From Bacteroidales bacterium (GTDB taxonomy: Bacteria; Bacteroidota; Bacteroidia; Bacteroidales; PUMT01): a stretch of 5,445 bases of DNA. A program made the translations under genes and the position numbers. Within the stretch, counting starts at the first letter, position 1. Each line of letters opens with the position of its first letter. The notes below the pieces were generated by a model that saw only the letters and a program-made list of their open reading frames with translations, had not been told where the DNA came from and ran no database searches. The stretch lies in the NCBI GenBank assembly GCA_007132365.1, contig SLOS01000272.1:1-5445 (forward strand), written 5' to 3'. Below, piece after piece: positions 1 through 5,445 of this stretch.

Positions 1-651
1 GAAAGGGTTTATGATAATCAGGATTTCCAGGATGAGCTTGATGCAGGTACCATCTACAGCATTCTTGAAGATGAGATAGCCCCAATGTTTTATGAAAGGA
101 ACAGCAATGGTGTTCCGGAAGAGTGGGTTAATACAATAAAGAACTCCATAAGTGGTATCGCACCTAAATTCACCATGCGACGGATGCTGAACGATTATAT
201 CGACCGTTTCTATTCAAGGCAGTATAAACGCTTTTTGAAAATCAGTGATAATGATTTTGAACTGGCAAGGCAGCTGGCATCCTGGAAACGGCGAATGTAC
301 AGGGGATGGGAAAACATTGAGGTAGTTGATGTTAAATATCCGGATACATCAGGAAAGCCTCTTTTGCTTGGCCATGAACATAACGGTGAGCTGGTACTTG
401 ACCTGAAGGAGCTGAATGCCTCATCAGTTGGTGTAGAGCAGGTTATAGTTGATATACACCCCCAAAACGGCAATGTGGATATGGTGGACGTTCACGAGCT
501 TCAGCTGATAGATACCCAGGGCAGTCTTGCCCGCTACAGTCTGCAGATTTATCCGGCAAAAGCCGGGGCTTTTCATTACGGCATCCGTATTTTCCCGAAA
601 CATCCGGAGCTTCCCCACAGGCAGGATCTGGGATTTGTCAAATGGATATGA
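1..651 (+). CDS. glgP: Alpha-glucan phosphorylase, C-terminal part (5' end outside window)
   Basis: The frame is open from base 1 to the TGA at 649-651 and gives 216 residues. The Met at base 85 is internal, because similar sequence continues upstream of it to the window edge. The protein resembles the C-terminal quarter of the short-form GT35 alpha-glucan phosphorylases (about 850 residues in Bacteroidota). These are cytoplasmic PLP enzymes that release glucose-1-phosphate from the non-reducing ends of glycogen or maltodextrins. Recognisable stretches are the segment with ILEDEIAPMFYERN (about residues 21-34), then GVPEEWV, a conserved basic patch around FTMRRMLNDYIDRFY, and a tail with GIRIFP and LPHRQDLGFVKWI that matches the usual end of the family. 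The PLP-lysine region lies upstream and is not visible, so catalytic competence cannot be judged. The 3' end looks intact. A separate promoter follows, so it is probably not co-transcribed with the arabinose genes. Confidence 0.88.
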   Translation, partial: ERVYDNQDFQDELDAGTIYSILEDEIAPMFYERNSNGVPEEWVNTIKNSISGIAPKFTMRRMLNDYIDRFYSRQYKRFLKISDNDFELARQLASWKRRMYRGWENIEVVDVKYPDTSGKPLLLGHEHNGELVLDLKELNASSVGVEQVIVDIHPQNGNVDMVDVHELQLIDTQGSLARYSLQIYPAKAGAFHYGIRIFPKHPELPHRQDLGFVKWI

Positions 652-700
652 CCTGAAAGGTTCCTGTTGATGTAAAATTTCTGCCACAAATGCATGTTTT

Positions 701-731
701 TTTGGATTTTTCTGGCAATAGCTTACTTTTG
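701..731 (+). promoter_or_regulatory. Bacteroidota-type promoter (-33 TTTG, -7 TACTTTTG) for the symporter-araA unit
   Basis: TTTG at 701-704 and TACTTTTG at 724-731 match the Bacteroidota housekeeping promoter pattern TTTG...TAnnTTTG. The 19-base spacer lies within the range reported for Bacteroides. Transcription would start near 737, leaving a leader of about 50 bases before the ATG at 788. The site lies between the end of glgP and the symporter, so it fits a new transcription unit. The seven-T run at 697-703 overlaps the -33 box, but no convincing hairpin precedes it, so I do not read it as a glgP terminator. No regulator is encoded in the window and I cannot identify an operator with confidence. 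Confidence 0.6.
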
Positions 732-787
732 GATAATGAAGAGTGTGTATATACTAAACCTGTATCCTAATCCTTGAATTACATCAA

Positions 788-2437
788 ATGACAGCGATTG
801 ACTGGATTGTACTGGGAATATTCTTTGTTCTTTTATTCATGGTGGTCTGGTGGGTCATCAGGCAGAAGGAGGAGACCCCGGCCGACTATTTTCTTGCCGG
901 TAGGAATGCCGGCTGGTTTGTTATCGGAGCTTCCATATTTGCCTCCAATATAGGTTCTGAACACCTGGTAGGACTTGCCGGGGCCGGAGCAGAAAGTGGC
1001 ATGGCAATGGCACACTGGGAAATGCACGGGTGGATGATCCTTATACTGGGTTGGGTGTTTGTTCCATTTTACTCAAGAAGCAGGGTTTTCACCATGCCGG
1101 AATTCCTTGAAAGGCGGTACAATTCAGCTTCCCGGAATTTCCTGTCCATAATCTCCCTGGTGAGCTATGTGCTTACAAAGGTTGCCGTTACCGTTTATGC
1201 AGGCGGTATTGTCTTTAAGGAGGTTTTTGGTATCGAGGAATGGATGGGGATTGACTTTTTCTGGATAGGGGCAATCGGACTGGTGGTTATTACCGGTATC
1301 TACACTGTGATAGGGGGTATGAAATCAGTTCTTTACACCTCCCTGATACAGATGCCCGTTCTTTTACTGGGGTCCATTGTTATCGTGGTTGTCGGACTGC
1401 GGGAGCTTGGCGGATGGGGCGAACTTATGACGATAGCCGGCGCAAATGTTACAGAACATGGAGATTCGATGATGAGCCTGATGCGTTCTCACAAAGATTC
1501 GGAGTTCCCGTGGACCGGCGTGCTGCTGGGATCTGCCATTATCGGGTTCTGGTACTGGTGTACCGACCAGTATATTGTGCAACGTGTGCTTTCCGGACAG
1601 AATCAGAAGCAGGCCAGAAGGGGGACCATATTCGGCGCTTACCTGAAGCTCCTCCCTGTATTTATTTTCCTTGTTCCGGGTATTATAGCCTATGCTCTTC
1701 ATCAGAAGGGGATGATGGAGCTTACCAGCTCCGATGCGGCTTTCTCCACCCTGGTGGCCAGCCTGCTGCCGGTAGGAGTGAAGGGAATTGTGGTCGGGGG
1801 ACTGATTGCGGCGCTGATGAGTTCACTGGCTTCATTGTTCAATTCATCTGCCATACTTTTCACGATGGACTTTTACAAAAGGTTCAAACCCGAATCAACC
1901 GAGAGGCACCTTGTTTATGTGGGACGCGCTGCAACAACCGTTATTGTGATTCTGGGTATCCTCTGGATACCTGTTATGCGCGGCATAGGCCAGGTTCTTT
2001 ACCAGTATCTCCAGGATGTGCAGTCACTGCTTTCCCCGGGTATTGCCTCTGTATTCCTGCTGGGTGTTTTCTGGAAACGTGCATCACCGGCCGGGGGTTT
2101 CATGGGATTGCTGACCGGTTTTTTCCTTGGCATGACAAGGCTTGCAGCCAATGTTATGGAACCCTACCTGAATCCGGACGGGCTGTTCTACAGGGTCATA
2201 CTGGAGCCTAACTGGCTTCATTACTCAATATACCTGTTTTTCCTCTGTATAGTTGTAATCGTTGTTGTTTCGCTGCTTACAAAGCCTGCCGACGCAACAA
2301 AAACCGTGGGACTGACATACGGGTCTGCAAATGAGGAGCAGAAGAAAGAAACAAGAGAGAGCTGGAACAAATGGGATGTGATACATACAATAATAATCCT
2401 GAGTGTGATCGGACTGTTCTATATTGCTTTCTGGTAA
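788..2437 (+). CDS. Sodium/solute symporter, SGLT-type sugar transporter (SSS family)
   Basis: A 549-residue inner-membrane protein, close to the length of Vibrio vSGLT. It should couple sodium entry to uptake of a sugar. I count about 14 hydrophobic segments, roughly at residues 5-24, 42-66, 78-97, 119-143, 155-176, 181-204, 242-262, 279-304, 333-360, 377-397, 404-430, 433-454, 478-497 and 531-548. Family motifs are clear: DYFLAGR (33-39), ASNIGSEH (52-59), TMPEFLERR (102-110), WYWCTDQYIVQR (255-266), LPVGVKG (327-333) and SPGIASVFLLGVFWK (416-430). By alignment from memory with vSGLT, the sodium-site residues map to A52, I55, A342, S345 and S346. Sugar-site positions map to E78, K287 and Q409, so the transporter looks functional. 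ATG 788 is the first start after an in-frame stop at 755-757, and no Shine-Dalgarno sequence is visible. The araA neighbour suggests L-arabinose as substrate, but galactose, glucose or another sugar remains possible. Confidence 0.93.
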   Translation: MTAIDWIVLGIFFVLLFMVVWWVIRQKEETPADYFLAGRNAGWFVIGASIFASNIGSEHLVGLAGAGAESGMAMAHWEMHGWMILILGWVFVPFYSRSRVFTMPEFLERRYNSASRNFLSIISLVSYVLTKVAVTVYAGGIVFKEVFGIEEWMGIDFFWIGAIGLVVITGIYTVIGGMKSVLYTSLIQMPVLLLGSIVIVVVGLRELGGWGELMTIAGANVTEHGDSMMSLMRSHKDSEFPWTGVLLGSAIIGFWYWCTDQYIVQRVLSGQNQKQARRGTIFGAYLKLLPVFIFLVPGIIAYALHQKGMMELTSSDAAFSTLVASLLPVGVKGIVVGGLIAALMSSLASLFNSSAILFTMDFYKRFKPESTERHLVYVGRAATTVIVILGILWIPVMRGIGQVLYQYLQDVQSLLSPGIASVFLLGVFWKRASPAGGFMGLLTGFFLGMTRLAANVMEPYLNPDGLFYRVILEPNWLHYSIYLFFLCIVVIVVVSLLTKPADATKTVGLTYGSANEEQKKETRESWNKWDVIHTIIILSVIGLFYIAFW

Positions 2438-2504
2438 CAGGGACTATCCATCAGAGAAAGCTGGATGAGAAGGACAAGCCCCCGGTGAAGAATAATCTTA
2501 AATA

Positions 2505-4010
2505 ATGCATATTATGCAAGATAGAAAAGAGAAAAGCCTCTGGTTCCTTACCGGGAGCCAGCATCTTTACGGAAAGGAGACACTTGAAAAAGTCGCAGCC
2601 AACGCAAAAGAGATAGCAGGGGCGCTTAACGACAGTTTCGGGCCGCTGGTGAGGGTGGTTTTCAAACCGGTTCTGACAACATCTGAGGATATTCTGAGTA
2701 TCTGCATGGAGGCTAACAATGACCCCGTCTGTGTGGGAGTTATATGCTGGATGCACACATTTTCTCCGGCGCAGATGTGGATCGGGGGACTGAAGGGTTT
2801 GCAGAAACCGTTTGTGCATCTGCACACCCAGCATAACAGGGATATACCATGGGACGAGATCGACATGGATTTTATGAACCTTAACCAGTCCGCCCACGGT
2901 GATCGCGAGTTCGGTTTTATATGCAGCAGGATGGCTATCGACCGCCATGTTGTTACAGGTCACTGGAAGGATCCGGAAGTCGCGGCTGATATTGGCGATT
3001 GGGCAAGGGCGGCAGTCGCGCGGGATGAGTCCTTTTCACTGAAAATCGCCCGGTTTGGAGACAACATGAGGGATGTGGCCGTTACAGAGGGCGACAAGGT
3101 AGAGGCAAGGATGAAAATGGGATGGGCTGTTAAGGGCTACGGTGTTGGTGAACTCGTTGCCAGGGTAAATGCAGTGGCGGAACAGGATGCCCGTGCACTG
3201 GTTGATGAATATAAGGAGGCCTACTCCCTTTCGGGGAAACTGACTGATGATCCTGATGCACTGCGGAAGCTGGAAGAGGCGGCAAAGATTGAACTTGGGA
3301 TTCTTGACTTTTTGCAGGAAGGAGGGTTCAGCGCTTTTACAACTACTTTTGAAGATCTTCACGGACTGAGCCAGTTACCGGGACTGGCGGTGCAGAGGCT
3401 GATGGCCGGGGGATACGGCTTCGGGGCGGAAGGGGACTGGAAGACTGCCGCTCTGGTAAGGTGCATGAAGGTGATGAGCCGGGGACTGGAGGGAGGGACC
3501 TCATTCATGGAGGACTATACCTATCACCTCGACCCTTCCGGCATGTCGGTGCTTGGCGCCCATATGCTCGAAGTTTGTCCGTCGTTAGCCTCGGCCAGAC
3601 CCAGCCTTGAACTGCATCCGCTTGCTATCGGCGGCAAGGATGACCCGCCCAGGCTGGTCTTTCCGGTAGCGACGGGGAAGGCGCTGAATGCCTCCCTTCT
3701 GGATATGGGCAACAGGTTCAGGATGGTGGTCAACACCGTCACAAGCATCAAATCGCCGGACCTGCCAAAGCTTCCTGTGGCAAGGGCACTCTGGGCTCCG
3801 GATCCGGATTTGAAAATATCTGCCACTGCATGGATCCTGGCAGGAGGAGCACATCACACGGGATTCAGCATGTCGCTAAGACCGGTTCATATGGAACATT
3901 TTTCAAGAATGTTGGGCATAGAACACCTTATCATCGACACCGGGACCACCATCAGGGAGTTCAGGAACGAGCTGAGGTGGAATGAACTTTATTATAAAAT
4001 TCAGGAATAA
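2505..4010 (+). CDS. araA: L-arabinose isomerase AraA
   Basis: This cytoplasmic metal-dependent isomerase converts L-arabinose to L-ribulose, the first step of the bacterial L-arabinose pathway. Its 501 residues compare with 500 in E. coli AraA, and similarity runs along the whole length: GSQHLYG (17-23), HTFSPAQMW (84-92), PWDEIDMDFMNLNQSAHG (115-132), VTGHW (150-154), RFGDNMRDVAVTEGDKV (183-199), AFTTTFEDLHGL (277-288), LPGLAVQRLM (291-300), GTSFMEDYTYH (331-341), IGGKDDP (375-381) and LAGGAHHT (445-452). The metal and catalytic residues E306, E333, H350 and H450 of E. coli correspond to E309, E336, H353 and H451, and all are present. The start is ATG 2505, six bases after an in-frame TAA at 2499-2501. 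An ATG at 2514 would remove only three residues. It follows the symporter by 67 bases on the same strand with no clear terminator between, so they are probably co-transcribed. No araB or araD follows within the window. Confidence 0.97.
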   Translation: MHIMQDRKEKSLWFLTGSQHLYGKETLEKVAANAKEIAGALNDSFGPLVRVVFKPVLTTSEDILSICMEANNDPVCVGVICWMHTFSPAQMWIGGLKGLQKPFVHLHTQHNRDIPWDEIDMDFMNLNQSAHGDREFGFICSRMAIDRHVVTGHWKDPEVAADIGDWARAAVARDESFSLKIARFGDNMRDVAVTEGDKVEARMKMGWAVKGYGVGELVARVNAVAEQDARALVDEYKEAYSLSGKLTDDPDALRKLEEAAKIELGILDFLQEGGFSAFTTTFEDLHGLSQLPGLAVQRLMAGGYGFGAEGDWKTAALVRCMKVMSRGLEGGTSFMEDYTYHLDPSGMSVLGAHMLEVCPSLASARPSLELHPLAIGGKDDPPRLVFPVATGKALNASLLDMGNRFRMVVNTVTSIKSPDLPKLPVARALWAPDPDLKISATAWILAGGAHHTGFSMSLRPVHMEHFSRMLGIEHLIIDTGTTIREFRNELRWNELYYKIQE

Positions 4011-4019
4011 CAGGAATAG
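4002..4019 (+). repeat. 9-base tandem duplication spanning the araA stop codon
   Basis: CAGGAATAA (4002-4010) is followed at once by CAGGAATAG (4011-4019). The first copy encodes the last two residues of AraA (Gln-Glu) and the stop. The second repeats the same codons in frame and ends in another stop, so AraA is followed by a back-up stop two sense codons later. It may be a small slippage duplication or simply chance. Confidence 0.6.
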
Positions 4020-4082
4020 TTTCTCCTGCGTCAGTAGAAAAACTCCTGAGCGGGACTGATTCATGGGGGTCGGGCAACACCT

Positions 4083-4131
4083 GCCGGACAGGCACTATTT
4101 GCGAAAGCACGGCAAAGATGCCTGTTACGGC
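4083..4131 (+). other. Compound stem-loop in the araA 3' region
   Basis: Read as + strand RNA this folds into about 17 pairs. GCCG (4083-4086) pairs with CGGC (4128-4131). After a bulged A (4127) and a G-U pair (4087/4126), ACAGGCA (4088-4094) pairs with TGCCTGT (4119-4125). Beyond a small internal loop, TTTGC (4098-4102) pairs with GCAAA (4112-4116), closing a nine-base loop. No T-tract follows on the + strand, so it is not a classical terminator. It could be a 3' RNA-stabilising structure or part of a small RNA. The fold was found by eye and no energy was calculated. Confidence 0.4.
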
Positions 4132-4132
4132 C

Positions 4133-4193
4133 AAAAAAGGAAGTGATAGCCGGATTCAGGATAGTTCCCGGCAGGGTGTAACCGGTTATCACT
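4133..4193 (-). terminator. Candidate intrinsic terminator of the T9SS gene
   Basis: On the - strand, AGTGATAACCGG (from 4193 down to 4182) can pair with CCGGCTATCACT (4153 down to 4142). This gives 11 pairs with one A-C mismatch across a 28-base loop. Three bases later comes a run of six Ts (4138 down to 4133). It lies about 107 bases after the TGA of the T9SS gene. The order of stem then T-tract fits a terminator, but the long loop and the mismatch weaken the call. Read on the + strand the same arms pair with a G-U instead of the mismatch, so the structure may serve the other transcript. Confidence 0.4.
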
Positions 4194-4200
4194 GAAGGGC

Positions 4201-4220
4201 GATGCCGGCATCATCCTTTT
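4201..4220 (+). terminator. Weak candidate terminator for the symporter-araA unit
   Basis: The perfect 12-base palindrome GATGCCGGCATC (4201-4212) can fold as a four-pair stem with a CCGG loop, and four Ts follow at 4217-4220. The stem and T-tract are both short, so efficiency would be poor unless it acts with the stem-loops upstream at 4083-4193. It could equally be a protein-binding palindrome or chance. Confidence 0.2.
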
Positions 4221-4299
4221 CCGGTGGGGGATATGGAAGCTGAAATATGCTCCAGACCTGACATTAATGTTATTTTGTCTGGCGAAGGCTTACGGGGGT

Positions 4300-5445
4300 T
4301 CATTTAATGAATACCCTGCCCGTTTTTTCTGTTCGTTCTCCCGAAACCCTGATCAGGTAAATGCCTTCGACAATATTATCAACCATGAATGAGTTCCTGT
4401 CTGAATGCATCAGTCTTTGAGTTTTCATCTTCCTGCCCGCAATGTCATAAAGTGTAGCATATGTATTTGGAGGGACTTCGCCAACTATAAACACTTCTTT
4501 GCCGTATGAGTAAATCTTTATCTTTTCTTCAACGTCCCATTCATTTGTTTCTTCCGGACTGACAAAACGGATATCGGCATGAATGAAAAACCTTCCGGGA
4601 CCTTCAGTGTCCGCATCAAGGGAAACGGTATAGTTCTCTTTTATCAGATCGGTAAACACATCCTGTTCCCTGTCCTCAAGAACTATCCTGGCTCCGGCTG
4701 GCAATCTGAGCCCTGCAGCAGAAAAAGTCACTTCACCGCCTTCTGTAAAATCAAATCCAAGGGGAATGACCATATTCTCAAATTCGTAATCAGGAAGGGC
4801 CTGAATGGCAAATTTTATCCCTTTGTCATCCTCCACCAGCCGGGTATATAAATTGAACCCCGGATCGGCACCAAACTGTCCTGCGTCATAGGCAGGATCC
4901 AGTCCCCCGGTCATATTCCTGTTGAAAGCAATCAGTGTTGAGGCCTCCCTGTAATCATTGCCTGCCTTCAGCCGGACAGTCAGCCAGGGTGATGCTGCTG
5001 ATTTTTTGTGAAAAGGTGAGTCATCTTCCTTTTCATGAATTCTCATGCCCGTGGTGAAACTGATTGCACCAACTTTGTCTTTGGCTTTTACTATGAAACC
5101 CTGGCCGGGCTGGATATAATGCTGATTTATTTGATCGATATCCTCGACTACACCGTTTATTACTTTATAACTACTTGATACAGGATCATAAATATAAAGT
5201 GCTGCGTAAGATTCATCCAGCTTACCAGTATTTACCTGCAAAAAATTCTGTGTCGAATTTGCACCGTCTCTCACGCCTATTGCAGAGGGAAACGGGTTGC
5301 CAACAGCGTTCCATCCGTAAGCTTCACGGAATATTTCAATATCAACATCTGAATGAGCCAGTACTCCGGAAAACAAAAGTTCCCCATCACTACTTCTCCC
5401 GGCAAGGTAACCTTTACCCTGTCCCAGATAGCCTTCAGTTGATCC
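4300..5445 (-). CDS. Secreted protein with C-terminal T9SS type A sorting domain, N-terminus outside window
   Basis: The - strand frame is open from the right edge to the TGA at 4300-4302, giving the last 381 residues. A TTG at 5374-5376 is an internal leucine codon: sequence upstream of it (GQGKGYLAGRSSDGELLFSG) is typical of such proteins and continues the domain. The visible part has GWNAVGNPFPSA (about residues 44-55 from the edge) and QGFIV (115-119). A beta-rich module follows (about 153-290), with an LxLKAG start, a DPAYDAGQF segment (183-191) and an LEDREQDVFTDLI segment. This is the kind often found just before the sorting domain. Residues 309-381 match the T9SS type A domain: YSYGKEVFI, ATLYDIAGRK, EGIYLIRVSG and the TGRVFIK end. 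The domain directs outer-membrane export by the gliding/Por machinery, after which it is normally cleaved and the protein is anchored or released. What the protein does would be decided by the missing N-terminal part. It could be an adhesin or an enzyme. Confidence 0.88.
   Translation of the reverse strand, partial: GSTEGYLGQGKGYLAGRSSDGELLFSGVLAHSDVDIEIFREAYGWNAVGNPFPSAIGVRDGANSTQNFLQVNTGKLDESYAALYIYDPVSSSYKVINGVVEDIDQINQHYIQPGQGFIVKAKDKVGAISFTTGMRIHEKEDDSPFHKKSAASPWLTVRLKAGNDYREASTLIAFNRNMTGGLDPAYDAGQFGADPGFNLYTRLVEDDKGIKFAIQALPDYEFENMVIPLGFDFTEGGEVTFSAAGLRLPAGARIVLEDREQDVFTDLIKENYTVSLDADTEGPGRFFIHADIRFVSPEETNEWDVEEKIKIYSYGKEVFIVGEVPPNTYATLYDIAGRKMKTQRLMHSDRNSFMVDNIVEGIYLIRVSGERTEKTGRVFIK

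Larger units (their letters stand above)
4011..4299. other. Intergenic region between convergent genes, rich in inverted repeats
   Basis: These 289 bases separate the stop codons of araA and the T9SS gene, and I find no convincing coding frame on either strand. They hold several inverted repeats: a compound stem at 4083-4131, a 12-base-arm repeat at 4142-4193 that contains the palindrome TAACCGGTTA (4179-4188), the perfect palindrome GATGCCGGCATC (4201-4212), and CCAGAC/GTCTGG arms (4252-4257 and 4277-4282) enclosing the palindrome ACATTAATGT (4261-4270). Transcription termination for both convergent units must happen in or near this gap. The amount of pairing is more than a minimal terminator needs. 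No tRNA or known riboswitch was recognised. Confidence 0.6.

Noticed and set aside
652..700. Terminator for glgP in the gap before the promoter
   Set aside because: Only a four-pair inverted repeat (ACCT/AGGT) is present near the stop. The T-run at 697-703 has no convincing stem before it and overlaps the -33 box.
1414..2211. A 265-codon open frame on the + strand inside the symporter gene
   Set aside because: It lies wholly within the symporter in another frame, and its product is Cys-, Arg- and Gly-rich with no family resemblance. The overlapping frame is an unmistakable membrane transporter.
2438..2504. Second promoter or terminator between the symporter and araA
   Set aside because: There is no TAnnTTTG-type box, only a five-pair repeat (ATCCA/TGGAT) and no T-tract. 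Co-transcription is the simpler reading.
2451..2963. A 170-codon open frame on the - strand over the start of araA
   Set aside because: It is antisense to the highly conserved AraA N-terminal region, has no recognisable motif and has no promoter of its own that I can see.
4011..4299. Small gene, decayed insertion sequence or CRISPR-like array in the intergenic gap
   Set aside because: No frame gives a plausible protein. There are no regularly spaced direct repeats, and no terminal inverted repeats with target duplication could be found by eye.
5374..5376. TTG as the start codon of the T9SS protein
   Set aside because: The frame continues upstream without a stop to the window edge and encodes sequence typical of the same domain. 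No signal peptide follows the TTG, as a secreted protein would need.

Overview
The window looks like a chromosomal segment of a Bacteroidota bacterium. Four things point that way: a C-terminal type IX secretion (T9SS) sorting domain, a good match to the Bacteroidota promoter pattern (TTTG, 19 bases, TAnnTTTG), A/T-rich leaders without a Shine-Dalgarno sequence before two genes, and the short-form alpha-glucan phosphorylase typical of the phylum. The genus cannot be named from the sequence.

Layout. Bases 1-651 (+) hold the C-terminal 216 residues of an alpha-glucan (glycogen/maltodextrin) phosphorylase whose start lies outside the window. A 136-base gap with a strong promoter candidate follows. 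Next come a 549-residue sodium/solute symporter of the SGLT type (788-2437, +) and, 67 bases later, a complete 501-residue L-arabinose isomerase, AraA (2505-4010, +). A 289-base gap (4011-4299) has no convincing gene but is rich in inverted repeats. On the other strand, a large secreted protein (4300-5445, -) runs off the right edge. Only its last 381 residues are visible, ending in a T9SS type A sorting domain.

How the genes fit together. The symporter and AraA are probably one transcription unit driven by the promoter at 701-731. The symporter would bring in a sugar, plausibly L-arabinose or a similar monosaccharide, and AraA would convert L-arabinose to L-ribulose. The kinase (AraB), epimerase (AraD) and any regulator are not in the window. 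The phosphorylase belongs to storage or maltodextrin metabolism and seems to be a separate unit that ends just before the promoter. The T9SS protein converges on the arabinose unit and its function is unknown.

I see no defence system, mobile element, CRISPR array, tRNA or rRNA. The window is mostly ordinary carbohydrate metabolism. The least explained part is the inverted-repeat-rich gap after araA.
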